A stretch of 64,000 nt of DNA from Hyalella azteca (Eukaryota; Arthropoda; Malacostraca; Amphipoda; Hyalellidae), in NCBI RefSeq assembly GCF_000764305.2, contig NW_025936295.1:620001-684000 (forward strand), read 5' to 3'. The notes under the pieces were generated by a model, which had not been told where the DNA came from, did no database searches, and was given only the letters and a program-made list of their open reading frames with translations. Below, piece after piece: positions 22,146 to 34,590 of the stretch (positions within the stretch are counted from its first letter, which is position 1; every line of letters starts with the position of its first letter). Position numbers and translations under genes: made by a program.

Positions 22146-23570
22146 TCAAAAGTCATTACAGGAAAATTCAATCACAGCCCGGAAGCCGAAATCCGAATGC
22201 AAATTGATGGTGGCAGAGAGCGCGACACTTCCTTTGCCTCGAGAGGGAGGCTGCGGCTGAGAACTAAATTAGCCTCTCCAAGAAAATAAGGTCGAGCGAT
22301 AAAGGGAGTCGTTCTCCAGGAAAATGTTAATGTTCAAACCTAATGTTACTTTTTTGATTAATGTATTTCAGATATGACATTTCAAATTAGCAGACTGCCT
22401 TTTTGGTTTTGTGCCTTAAAAATTCCACACCTAATTCAACTCAAACTTTGGCGAGCTAACATATTAACACAAAGAAATTAGCGTTCTGGTGCTTGCATTT
22501 TTATGAATGACTAGTGTTAAGATCCCTCATATAATATTACGAAATAGTTCTCATATCTTGATATGATATCTAACAATTTTTACTCATACTCTGTTATTTC
22601 AAGCTGCCATAAAACGTCAGTTCTGCCGCAACAGAAACTCCTATGCGTTTGAATTACTGTTATGTCGGACGGACGTTTTCAAAGTTCATAAGCCATGTTA
22701 TCCCGCGTGTCGGTGGCACGCAAAGATGGAAATGCTAATTTTTGCTCATTAGGAACTTGCGTGCTGGCTTTTCGTCTGATCCGGGGTTACGGTTATGTCT
22801 TAGTTCTGTCTTTGATCTATTTAAATTACTTGAGAAAGTTGCCTTTTCTCTCTATAATTTTGCACAGAGTGGTGTAAATATCATTGTGTTAATGTGGAAT
22901 ATGGGACATTATGTTTGTTTATTGAATGTGATTAATTTTTTAGGGGTCACAGATGACAATATTGAAGCGATATATTTTTGTAAAATTCCATATTTTAAAT
23001 CGATAACAGCTGCATTTCTACTTTGCATACACCCACCGTAATGGATTAAAAATACAAACCATATATTCATCCGCGTTTCATATACCTACTTTATATCAAT
23101 TCATCCACGGTTTATTTTCTTTCTACGTTACAAATTTTAGAGCTACGATCATTCATCTCAGTTTCTCAATAGTGCTAGGAAGGTATAAGGTATCTAAAAT
23201 TAATATATTAATAAACTCAGTGCGAGGTTAAAATAAATCCATACATGAGTCAAGTCAGGCAACAAATCTTGAGAAATCTGAATGATCAGATAGCAGACGT
23301 AGCACTTATACGCTTTTTGACAGGCTAAACCGGGTTAGAATGACCTACACAATGTAAAAAATGCATCGGCATTTGTATATAGTTTCATTCCTTTGAATGA
23401 GTAACTGTCTAATTTCGCGAACAACACATAACTTAAAAAAAAATTAAATGTACAGAACAAATAATGAGTGAGTGAGACCAAAGCAGCAACTAAACAAACA
23501 GCAACCGACAACGACAACCAAAGGAAGGCCCAACACAATAGTCAACAAACAAAAAAAAATCATGTTTCCA
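22146..23570. other. No gene recognised
   Basis: A GC-richer patch lies at about 22190-22320, then AT-rich DNA. Open frames at 22695-23041 are hydrophobic and overlap each other. Confidence 0.35.
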
Positions 23571-23682
23571 ACACGAGAGCAGCAACCCGCTCGTTCATAC
23601 ACGAGAGCAGCAACCCGCTCGTTCATACACGAGAGCAGCAACCCGCTCGTTCATACACGAGAGCAGCAACCCGCTCGTTCAT
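23571..23682. repeat. 28 bp tandem repeat, four copies
   Basis: Nearly identical units beginning ACACGAGAGCAGCAACCCGC start at 23571, 23599, 23627 and 23655. The very low divergence suggests recent expansion. Confidence 0.95.
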
Positions 23683-23983
23683 AACCAACACAACTTGCTG
23701 CCTAACTCTCGACTAAGACCTCTGAAATCCGGAGCGAGGATGTGCAGCGGGACACACGCCTCAAAGCTTACCATCTACTTAGAGCAAACGCAATCCACAA
23801 ACTAAAGTTACACTTACAATTCCAGGGATTACTCCCGCAGTGACTCGCTTCCACACTGACTGCATTAAACTCAAGCCCAATCCAGAGGATTGCGTATGAA
23901 TATTCAGTATTATTCACCTCCTGCCGTTCATGTTAATTAATCCCATCAAGTTATTCTGTGACCGCGAATATTCTCACCTATAG

Positions 23984-24076
23984 TGTCATGGATACGGACT
24001 ATACGTAGCCGGTAACAAACTAAGTAACTTGCACGACATCAAATCACATGTAACAGACAAGGCATACGTTATTTAC
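23984..24076 (+). CDS. Weak candidate internal exon
   Basis: Exactly 31 open codons lie between CACCTATAG (possible acceptor) and GTAAGTG (strong donor, 24077), in phase 0 on both sides. The reading includes GNKLSNLHDIKSHVTDKAY. The acceptor's pyrimidine tract is poor and nothing else supports a gene. Confidence 0.12.
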
Positions 24077-24284
24077 GTAAGTGTACGTGACTACTTATTG
24101 TCTATTGTGGCCGCCTTCTCACCCTCAGCTAAAAAGTGGAACGAACGTCATACGACAATTATTTTCATGTATTGCTTCCATTTAAAAAACTATTACCTAT
24201 ATTATTTTAACCGTCATAAATTGCTCACTGTATCTCAGCAAGTGCTTATTGCTAAGAAGGAGGTCTTGACTACATCAGATAGCA

Positions 24285-24357
24285 GTAAATAAATAAATAA
24301 ATAAGGCAGTAAAATAAATGAAATACTGGTAAATACTGGTATTTACCAGTATTTACC
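24285..24357. repeat. AAAT microsatellite and 30 bp palindrome
   Basis: Five AAAT-type units run from 24285 to 24304. A palindrome at 24328-24357 has 14 bp arms, GGTAAATACTGGTA and TACCAGTATTTACC, separated by only TT. The left arm is preceded by a direct partial copy (AAATACTGGT). Confidence 0.93.
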
Positions 24358-26403
24358 GGTGGTGACTGTGATATCAATCCTCTGACTTTAACTGGACTCT
24401 GTCTTGGACGCAGGTTCTCACCTGCGGGCGACTGTACCGATCAAACCATAATAGTTTTTGATAAAATTTAAACAACAAGTTTACAGCTCGTCGTAAATAG
24501 CTCTTTGGGATTAATACATCAATTCTTGGGAGCCAACAGCTGAGTAAAATGTAGACAAACAATTTCGACAGTACTTATGTATTTGGTGGCCTTTTCCTCT
24601 GTTATGTTATATCGGTAATCAAATTAGAAAAATTTTAATTGAGTTGATTTAAGTATTTTTTATTGTTTGGTTTTCATCTTTTGTTTGATTAATTATTAAT
24701 ATTGGATGAGAGCCAAGAAGAGGGCTCATTTTCTTATAAGAATTCATATTCCTCCAAAAACTCGTTGGATGAGCGGGCGATCATTTCTGCTCATTCCAAA
24801 ACGGAGGAGAAAATTTTTCAATTTCAAACCAACGCTCTATTTGCTGGTGCTGTTTTTTTCCCAGCATTTTTTTAACTTCACAAATTCGTGGTGTAGTGTA
24901 ATTCTATGTTATTTTTACGCCTCGATATTTTTCCGCTCTACTGCGACCAGGTCAAATGAGCACGAGAAGAACAAGATGCACTTCGGCGGCACAGCTCCCC
25001 TCTTGTGATGGGCTAATAAAGGGGCCTGAGTTTGTTAAGCTAACGCTGCGTAATGGTTTTAATTAAATACCTAAGTGATTTATATGGAAAGCACAAGTAA
25101 TGACTGGTGCTCTTTATTGTAGGTGAGAGCTGCGCGTGATTTCAGCTCGGCTCCGCTCACGATTGCAAGAAGAAAAAATGTAGCTTTCCGGTGTGACTTT
25201 TAGTGGCAGTGGAACTATGCACACTGATAGCGGAGTGCGAGCATATGTTACTCTTCCGTATTGAAAATAGTGGTCCCTCTTAAAAAGCCGATATCAAATG
25301 ACCAATAGCTAAATTTTTGGTCAAAAAATAACTCAAAATATTTCTGAATTTCATTGGATATCTTAATGATTTATGGTACGAAATGAGGCCAATCCAAGTT
25401 GTACAAGATTTGGTTGATATTCAGGATGCCATCGTTGTGATTCAACAGCGATATTTAAGTGAATATCAATCAATATATATACATCAAGAACGTCTTGTCG
25501 TGTTTATTCCACATTTTTCAGCATAAGTTTTTATTTGAGTCAATGTATCGAAAAGAGATTTCTATTTTAGCAGTCTATTCTTTACGGCTACAAAACCAAA
25601 TTTAATTCAACATCGAGCTTTCGAAAATCCACGATATCAAAGGTATTTTTCACACCTTTCACATTATCCTCCTCTGCTAGCATATCTATCCAATATAACC
25701 AGCCTCTCCGGTGACCCTAAAAATATCCCGTGCCACTGCCACCACTAAAACCAAGCATAGTGACAGACGTCACTCACGCAGCGTCACTATTTAGTTCTAA
25801 AGTAACTAATGATTTCTTCCGTGGTTGATGTTACGAAGCGTGACACTAATGCATTGTTTCGCTCACTAGACAGGATATTTGGTCGCTGACAGACCTTACT
25901 GATGAATGGTTCTTGTCCACACCTTCTTTGCTTATGCTTGCTCCTTGGAATCCTGTGGTTAAAATTTGCTTCCTTAATGATGAAGTTTTTCTCATGCGAA
26001 GACAGATGATAGTGAATAGTTTTTGCAGAAATGCAGAGTGAGGTTCAAAGTGATATTTATTAGTATTTATTTGCGTAATTACGTCGATCGCTGGTTACGT
26101 GGCCAGAATAACAGAATAATTTAGAACTTACTCATATTTTTACTAGCCTTATTACTTACTATTACTGCCTACATTTCATTACTTCACAATTTTATCATTT
26201 GATTCTCAATAACGGGACAGATTTAAAAATATTTTTTATATTAAATTACTCATTGTAAATGATTATATTGCATGTACTCGCATGATATTTTTGTTCTTTG
26301 AGTACATCATTTGGCTATATTTTTTCATCGTAATCACATAGGACCACATTTCCCACTGCAGTTAACTATATTAACTCGTGCAAAATAACACATACAAAGT
26401 CCA
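24358..26403. other. AT-rich stretch, nothing recognised
   Basis: A 100-codon plus frame at 24706-25008 has a strongly biased composition (basic, then Phe-rich) and no motif. No repeats seen. Confidence 0.35.
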
Positions 26404-26865
26404 TGTGTAACTCGTACTTGAACGTGGCGGTGAATCTGTAGTCTGCATGTAACTCGTGCGTGAATGTGGCTGTCAATGCTTAGTCTGCACGCAACTCTTG
26501 CGTGAATGTGGCTGTCAATACGTAGTCTGCATGTAACTCGTGCGTGGATAAGGCTTTGAAAACGCAGTCTTGATGTAACTGGTGCGTGAATGTGGCTGTC
26601 AATACGTAGTTTGCTTGTAACTCGTGCGTGAATGTGGCTGTCAATGCGTAGTCTGCATGTAACTCGTGCGTGAATGTGGCTGTCAATGCGTAGTCTGCAT
26701 GTAACTCGTGCGTGAATGTGGCTGTCAATGCGTAGTCTGCGTGTAACTCGTGCGTGAATGTGGCTGTCATTACGTAGTCTGCATGTAACTCGTGCGTGAA
26801 TGTGGCTGTCAATACGTAGTCTGCATGTAACTCGTGCGTGGATAAGGCTTTGACAACGTAGCATA
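26404..26865. repeat. 42 bp tandem repeat, 11 copies
   Basis: Units with CATGTAACTCGTGCGTGAAT and GGCTGTCAATGCGTAGTCTG-like halves recur every 42 bp, giving eleven copies exactly. A variant unit (GTGGATAAGGCTTTGA) appears at about 26540 and again at 26835. Because 42 is divisible by three, minus-strand frames stay open for 176-182 codons with a 14-residue period (for example SHIHARVTCRLRID). Confidence 0.95.
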
Positions 26866-27028
26866 TCCTAAGTTCAACCAGACGGCGCTCGATCATCCAT
26901 CTCGCTACTGCGTCGACATTGTATTTCTGCTCGCAATTTACCGTCCCTCTTGACTGAGCAACTCTAATATATTCTTCGCCGTCTTCTTCTTGAGACCGTA
27001 CAGCTGCTAAATGTCTCGTTGGATGCAA
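26866..27028 (-). CDS. Non-repetitive head of a repeat-containing ORF
   Basis: The longer of the two minus-strand frames crossing the 42 bp array begins with about 54 unique residues (MHPTRHLAAVRSQEEDGEEY, later KYNVDAVARWMIERRLVEL) before running into 14-residue repeats such as ATFTHELHADYVLT, and continues to 26480. The unique head is more protein-like than the repeat. No known family, promoter or splice site was recognised. It could be a small repeat protein or simply a chance frame next to a stop-free array. Confidence 0.18.
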
Positions 27029-27511
27029 ATAATCCGTATAAAATTCTGGCTGTTTTCAAATATCTCAGACCGATTCAGATAATCGATTAAAATAATCAAC
27101 AATAATTGTATGTAATTGACTTAAGAGGTTATGGTGCAGCTTGTTTCGACATAGTGTTCGATTTGTTGGATGTCAACTTTGAATTCGAATTTAAAATCAA
27201 ATCCGGTGAAATCTTTGCTGAATTCAATAAAGAGAGAAATGTGCAAATTATTGATTGGAGACCCTAAATATTATATAAATTACGATTGGAAAAGCTTTTA
27301 CTGATAAAACCAATATTTCAGCTCTAAGTTTGGAAAATCGTAAGTAATTCTGAAGTCATAAACAATTCGCAAAATATTACCAACTCACAAAACCTGATGA
27401 ACTGATACTTCAATCGTTGCCGTCGTCAATCGATGGTATAGGAAATAATTATAGAGTCCTTTGAGAGGTTTTCTATTGAAGAAGCCAATGCATTCGAAAT
27501 AAAGATGGTCT
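27029..27511. other. AT-rich stretch, nothing recognised
   Basis: No repeat or supported frame. Confidence 0.4.
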
Positions 27512-27616
27512 TTAGAAGTGCGAAGAGTCCAGCTGTCGATGCCCGCGGGCGGGAGCCAATTTCGACTTCAAAATAGAAATCCAAAGCACAGGAAATGTAG
27601 GCGCGAAATAGAGTTC
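27512..27616 (-). CDS. Weak candidate terminal exon
   Basis: Minus strand: TTCCACCAAGCCACTCAG (acceptor-like, ending at 27617) then 34 open codons and a stop, in phase 0, reading ELYFAPTFPVLWIS and ending KLAPARGHRQLDSSHF. The third codon positions are richer in G and C than the surroundings. The acceptor is only moderate and the product is unknown. Confidence 0.15.
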   Translation of the reverse strand, partial: ELYFAPTFPVLWISILKSKLAPARGHRQLDSSHF

Positions 27617-29944
27617 CTGAGTGGCTTGGTGGAAGTGTTTTGAATCATTAGAAATGATACATTTGTTACAGAAAACCGCGAAAGAATGTTTATTTATGTT
27701 ATGATATTTTTTAAATCCCGATATCAATGATTCATGACAATCTAGGAAAATTTAATAACCTCTATTGAATACCGAACATTACTCGTAAAATTTCAAAACT
27801 TCATGATTTTCGCACCTGCTTAAATCTTTGATTATACTAGTTGCAGTAAACTTGTACAAATCCGTCAATTCAGTCACTCTCTTTACTACAATTAATTTTT
27901 TACTCAATTTTTACGATATTTTTGATTCTCTTTTACTCAATTTAATTTTTTTTCTATAAGTGGCATTACAATTACAATTTACTTACGCACCAGTGAAGGC
28001 CACCGAACAGTGGGTGGCCGCCTATACCACACCCATGAATATATGAGCCTTGCCATGGGTCGGCGCACGCAAAGTTTTGACAAGGAGCAGAATTGCTAAT
28101 GGCTCCCCTCCTCCAGTGCCAGCTGAACACTAAACCTCCCACCGCAAAAATGTCAACTTATGTGCCGTGTTAAATAATTCATGTGGTTGTATAATGAAGG
28201 CAATCTTGAGAAAGGATTGAAGAACTTGTGTATATGATTTACAAGCAAGCCGCCCAACTTCGTCAAATTACTTTCAGCAGAGGTGACTCCAACTTACCAA
28301 AAAGGTCGTAAAAGACGGAATGAAATTGCCACTCTTTGCTTTCTTGGCCGCTTATTTCAAGGCAAAATTCGAGGTAACATTTTCTCCTTGATAACAGATT
28401 GCCTACCAAAGCTCAAACAAATTGAAAATTCAAATTCTGATCAAACGTTAGTAATAATTATGACAGGTGTTGCGACAAATACGTTAATAGCTATTTCAAT
28501 TACAAGCAGAAAAAATTAAATTGCTTAAAATGTATGGAATACATATAATATTTTCACTTTTCCGAGCATCGCATACCACGAAAAAACTGTCATAATTTTG
28601 CCATCAATTTTTCGATCGTACGTCACTAACCACATTCTTCGACAAGACGCGCCGTTGAGGCGATGTTTACTTTAGAGACAACTTGTGTTTTAACGCCCGT
28701 GTCTCGCGAGTCGAAGTGTGTTTTAAGAACCCGTCTGTGTCTCGCGTCTTCGACACCTGGGATGACACACGACACTCGTAGCCGTGACACATACCGACGC
28801 TCAGAAGTGTGGGAAAAAAGTGTTAATTATTGCAACTCTCGTGAGCAATGTTGAGGAGTCTTGACGATGTGAAGAAAATAGCGGAAGTGATTAGGAAAAC
28901 GTGTTAACTGCTGTCTTTTGTGAGCACTGAAAAAATTTCTCATCGTCATTCTTAAAACAATTAAAAACATGTGGCTTTTCATGTAAGAATTTCTTTAACT
29001 ATTTCTTTGGTTTTAAACAGGAACTTAAATAAGTCGAGATCAATTTGTGAAGTTTGTTTTATTCGGCTATTCGACTATTGTTTGTTTAATTCGACTATTG
29101 GCAAACACAACAGTCACCAACCTACGTCATCAAAATCCCACAAAGGAACACACTCGAGAGAATGTCTTCCTGACTGAGTCTCGTTCATCAGTCCAATTAA
29201 TTTCCATGCTCAAGAGGAAGCCTACACTCATGAGCCCCACTAACCGAATAGCTCTTCCTTTTGTGCCATAAGAGCTACGTGGAGTCTGTATCAAGGCCCT
29301 CTATACCTCTTCAAAAATATCGGCCGACTTGAAGTAAGCTGATAGAAATCAGACGGTAGGCCTCTGATAACCCGGTCGTGATTTTTCTTTAGACATTGTT
29401 GTGCTGTAGGCCGACAAGAACTTCATAGGCCTCGTATAATACAATCACAGCTTTCTTCTGGGCCTTCATCTACTCATGGTCCTTCAGTCGCGGATTCTTC
29501 GATAGGCTGCACCGCGCTAAATGCCTCCAGATGAGGGCGGATATTATGGTGAAAGTGCAAAAGAAAGTTCTGATCATAATCCAATTTGCTTCCTATCATG
29601 AAATTTTTTACCTTTTGAAAAAATTTTACCATTCAAGAAGTTTTATCTGGCAATTTTTAAATCATGAATTATTATGTTCATCATGAATCATGAAAACATT
29701 TCATTTTTCCTAATCAATGCAATGCATGTTAGCTTGTATGAAAAGCGAGATGAAAACATACAGTGTGACCTGTATATTCTAATCAAATAAATATATATTT
29801 ATACGCCACTATCATACCGTATCCAAACTAACAAAATCGTGGCAACCTGAAACGCTAAAAACAATGTTTACTGCACGGCTGCGTTACCGATCACAGCAGC
29901 TGTAATGCCCAACCAAGTTCATATTCCTCTTTGCACTGCAATTT
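27617..29944. other. No gene recognised; two GC-richer patches
   Basis: GC-richer patches at about 28640-28850 and 29250-29530 stand out from AT-rich DNA. They contain short open segments, none with convincing splice sites. They could be untranslated exons or old transposon pieces. Confidence 0.3.
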
Positions 29945-30490
29945 CTGCCCTGAGTGCAAACGCTGAGTGAACACAAAGCTGGTACAATTCCCGCCATGTT
30001 TGCCAACGCTGAGTTAACACAAAGCTGGTACAATTATTCCTGCCCTGAGTGCAAACGCTGAGTTAACACAAAGCTGGAACAATTCCTGCCCTGAGTGCAA
30101 ACGCTGAGTGAACACAAAGCTGGTACAATTCCTGCCATGTTTGCAAACGCTGAGTTAACACAAAGCTGGTACAATTCCTGCCATGTTTGCAAACGCTGAG
30201 TTAACACAAAGCTGGTACAATTCCTGCCCTTAGTGCAAACGCTGAGTTAACACAAAGCTGGTACAATTCCTGCCATGTTTGCAAACGCTGAGTGAACGCA
30301 AAGCTAGTACAATTCCTGCCATGTTTGCCAACGCTGAGTTAACACAAAGCTGGTACAATTCCAGTCATGTTTTCAAACGCTGAACGAACACAAAGCTAGT
30401 ACAATTCCTGCCATGTTTGCCAACGCTGAGTTAACACAAAGCTGGTACAATTCCTGTCATGTTTGCAAACGCTGAACGAACACAAAGTTG
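29945..30490. repeat. 44-46 bp tandem repeat, about 12 copies
   Basis: Units share CAAACGCTGAGTTAACACAA and AGCTGGTACAATTCCTGCC. Two linker types alternate (CATGTTTG versus CCTGAGTG), so the array is a mosaic of two unit families. Confidence 0.94.
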
Positions 30491-33435
30491 CTAAGTTAAT
30501 TCATTGGCCACTAGACGGACAATCTGATCCAATCGCGCCAATTACGGGGCTGCGCTGAACCGGTCAGTGCAGTGAATCCGGTGCAGCGGTGAACACAGAA
30601 GAGCCCGTCATTTTAATACGTTTTACTAGGACGTTTGATTAGCAGGACGTTTATGGTAAGGAGAAATTTATGAGAATGTTTATGAGAATTAAAACAATGT
30701 TCTTCTGGTGCATGTTATTGAGAATTTCATAAATTTTAGCAAAGTTTGGACATGATATAGATATTAAAATTTATTCGCAAAGAACAGGCTTCAAAAATTC
30801 TGCTAAAACACGGACTCGAACCTGTTGCTAAAATATCAAGGAAACTCAATTGACTGAATTAATATGACTGTGGAATTTCCTGTGGCAAAACGGCAACAAG
30901 TCAATTGTATCTTCAAAATTTAATATGAAAATAATTATTACTTCATAGAGATGGATTCAGTAAAACATGCATTATGTTCTCACGTTGATTAAAACTATTG
31001 TATTTAATACAATTTGTATTGAGAGGACTCATGTGAGGCTTTAATACACTGGCATCAGTTAATGCAAAAGTTTTAGTGAACTAGGAATTATTATTTCAAA
31101 ATGAGTCAAACAACTTATAGGAATTATTCATATGAAAAGCTATAGTATTCAGCAGAATCTAATCACCTAAATCAAAATACCTAAACACCTAAACCTAAAT
31201 ACTCGAACAACAATTAATTTATAAAAGATTTACGTCCCCACCTGAATAATTCAGGCTCTGATAGATCATAAGTGAAGCACAAACATCCTCCACAGTATCA
31301 GTGGCTCAAACACACGGGTAATTCAGTAGCTCTGAGATGAATAGCGCTCAGCTAACCTGAGCTAAGTGGTTTACTCCGGCATACATACGCGCTCACCGAG
31401 CGCCAGCAACGACGGCTATTCCAGGGCTGGAAACAAAAGACCTGCCACTGATGTGGTGCGTTCCTCCCCCATTTCGAGCTCGATTGACTCCATAATTACA
31501 TCAAGAAACATCATAGTCGTTCTTCGAAAAATGGAGCATCGTCGACATGGTCGAGTTAGCGAAAACTGCCCCAAACCGTCAGCAGTGAAAGGAAGCACTC
31601 CTTCCCACGGGACGTTCTCTATTAGAAGTTAGGAGTGAACCCTATCCCTGCCTGTTGTTCTCTAATTGCAATCCTGCAGCTCGCATCCCTGAGTGGATGA
31701 CGACCATGTTCAACGAGGATGTCGATAATAGTGTATGGATGATCAATTCAGTGAAAGAATTTCCATTATGGTGTTAAATTATGAACGAACATCTGAATAA
31801 TTGCCTATGGATGATTAATTCAGTGTTAGATTAAAATAGGCAACGAGTATATCGATGACCGCGTATGGATAATCAATTAAGTGCGAGAATGTGATTGTCA
31901 AGGGATACGGTTCGTTTAACGTATGGGGTGGATGCAATACAACTTCAGGAGTAAACAGAAACATTTATTAACAATAGATCAAAGAATATCAAAATGGATA
32001 ATTCATCACAAAAAATATAGTACAAAATTATAGAACCAGAATTAGCTGTTTGCTAACAAGCTCACCTGTCGAGTGTGGGTGGACAAGATCTAAGTCTACA
32101 ATCGGCCCTAGCGTCGAGTTTAGCTTTGGAATGCAGAACAAGTGACTTTAAGTAGAGCGGATCGCGTGCCCTTACAGTGATCTTATACGGATGATCAATT
32201 CTAAAGTTGGATGTAGATCAGTAATCTAGAGTTATTAATTGTAAAAATATGCGTACATAAATACTTTGGTGACTCTCTTCAGTTTGTGTACATTTTATTT
32301 ATGCCGCCACAAGCAGCAAACGCCAGGGACTTAATTATTTAAATTCGATCCTATTTGTCTGTATAACTTTTGTTTTGAGCTTATTTTCTAAAATAAGTAA
32401 TTCTTTTGAAAACCTTGTTGTTTTCTTTATGAATCAATCCCTTTAGTTAGTAATGGATCTAAACAATTAGTATCGAACGACATATTATAAGATCAGGAAA
32501 CATAAAATATTTGCAGTAAAATTTTTCAAATTCTGTACACTGTTTTCCTGCTTGTTTGAAATAAACTGCTTGTGGTTTAACTATCAACTTTTACCGACTT
32601 ACATAATATTTTATTTTTTTGTACAGTTTCATTGAGGAATGGAAAGCTCTTTTCTCGACGCGCTATCTGCCAAAAGATGACCTAAGTGACCCGAAAAAAA
32701 TGACTTCGTTGTGCCCTCAAGAGCATGGAGACAACCCTTGAATTTTTATGTTTCGAATGGAATGTCATGTCTGTTAAGTCGTTCGTTCCTGAATTGAAAC
32801 GGACAAAATTCAAGATTTAAATATATTTTAATGGATTCACGCTTTTACATAGTTAGTGATTTTGTAATTGGTTTCAGATATATGGCTTGGCGTCCAATTT
32901 ACTTATGTCAAATATATCATACAAAATTTATATAAACGTCGTGTATTCTACGAGCAAAATATTTGTCACATTGAAATTACTTGCAGTTTAGAGGTAAAAT
33001 TTTGGCTCATTTCCGTGTAATCAACAAACTGATATTTTAACATTTTATCTCCTACTTACAAAATCCTAATTTCAAAACGATGAATAAGCCACAAGTAAAC
33101 TGATACTGAGCCTGCATAGGAAAAACCAGTTCGACGGCTGCCTCTGCTCTGCAAACAAACTAATCCAGATCAACAGAAAAATACTTTTCTATATCTCACG
33201 ACAGTTACGGCAGTTTTTTCAATAGGTTTATTCCAAGAAAGACTGTATCTGGGGTGTAAACAACAAGCATGCTGCCTGGTCGTAATGTGAATCTTCTGTT
33301 TAGATCTGAAGCCTTTCAAAGAGCCTCTCAGGTCTCCCTCTAATATATTTATTTACTGCCTCTTCCATTCATGCTTGTCTTACTCTTGACCCACGTAACC
33401 CCACGCCGGTTGTCTGTTCGTGCACACCGGCGTAT
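30491..33435. other. No confident gene; one GC-richer block
   Basis: A block at 31360-31640 is open on both strands (plus 31366-31632, minus 31416-31598) without a recognisable domain. Very diverged repeats around TATGGATGATCAATTCAGTG lie at 31734, 31806 and 31864. AT-rich DNA otherwise. Confidence 0.3.
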
Positions 33436-34024
33436 GCGTTCCGGTTACGAAAACCAGAATCTGCTAAAAAATGTAATGTCTCACGCTGCTTCGCTTGAGA
33501 CATTGCCTTGAAAACGATACAGTTCTTAAAAGTTCTGAAAGTTTATTTCTTGTAATCAATGAGCATTTCAATGTTTGTGTGTACGCGTTCCGGTTACGAA
33601 AACCAGAATCTGCGAAAAATTTAATGTCTCACGCTGCTTCACTTGAGGCATTGCCTTGAAAACGATATATTTCTTAAAAGTTCTGAAGGTTTATTTCTTG
33701 TAATCAATAAGCATTTCTATGTTTGTGTGTACGCGTTCCGGTTACGAAAACCAGAATCTACGAAAAAATTGTATGTCTCACGCTGCTTCGCTTGAGGCAT
33801 TGCTTTGAAAACGATATAGTTCTTAAAAGTTCTGAAGGTTTATTTCTTGTAATCAATGAGCATTTCTATGTTTGTGTGTACGCGTTCCGGTTACGAAAAG
33901 CAGAATCTGCGAAAAAATTTAATGTCTCACGCTGCTTCGCTTGAGACATTGCTTTGCAAACGATACAATTCTTAAATTTAAAGAAAGTTTATTTCTTTTA
34001 ATCAATGATCATTTCAATGTCTGT
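33436..34024. repeat. 149 bp tandem repeat, four copies
   Basis: Copies begin at GCGTTCCGGTTACGAAAA at 33436, 33585, 33733 and 33882. Each contains a stem-loop with arms AATGTCTCA and TGAGACATT around a 12 nt loop (33475-33504 in copy 1); two copies have one A-to-G change in the right arm that an RNA stem would tolerate as G-U. Confidence 0.94.
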
Positions 34025-34224
34025 AATTGTCATCTGACAATTTTTGGCGTGAATGGTACCCTTGCTTAGTTGCAATATATTTGTGTTCACAATTTTGATA
34101 GAAGTATATAGATTTGACGTGAGTTTAACTTATAGTATTTTGCCACGTGAGAATTACTTTGAGACCGGAATTACTTACCGGACCTCGTAAATATCAAAAT
34201 TTACAGTGAAAATCTCCCATTTGT

Positions 34225-34590
34225 TCAACAATTACAAATTCGCTTGGTTAAAGTGAGTAACGAAGTCCTCCATGTGACTGATAATCTCTTGGACGAAGCG
34301 ATCGTTAAAATCTTTGTTAACACAAACACTGGCAATTTGAGAGGTAGTCTCGATGAGAATCGCTCTTTGTTAAACACTCGAAGCTGAAGTCTAGAGGCAA
34401 TCGTTTGACTCACCGATGCCAGGAAGTAAACAAATGCTTCTTTCCCACCTCACAATTCAAAGAGACTTCGACGTGAGTCTGTGGATGGAGCGATGCCCCT
34501 GAAGAATGATTTGTTTGTTTGAGTCTCCCCGTGAATTATGGCCGTCTGTCCATATGAGAGGTCAGCAGTGCTTGTATCATAGAATATAAA
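34225..34590 (-). pseudogene. Open frame interrupted by one stop, unknown family
   Basis: One minus-strand frame runs from about 34590 to 34225 with a single in-frame TGA near 34440. Upstream of it the reading is GETQTNKSFFRGIAPSTDSR; downstream it is KEAFVYFLASVSQTIASRLQ, then a Leu/Ser/Thr/Lys-rich stretch. This pattern fits a decayed coding sequence or transposon fragment. A GTGAGT lies within it, so other readings exist. The family is unrecognised. Confidence 0.2.

Noticed and set aside
26404..26865. Regular arrays here and elsewhere could be taken for CRISPR arrays
   Set aside because: Units are contiguous repeats without unique spacers of constant length, and there are no cas genes or prokaryotic context.
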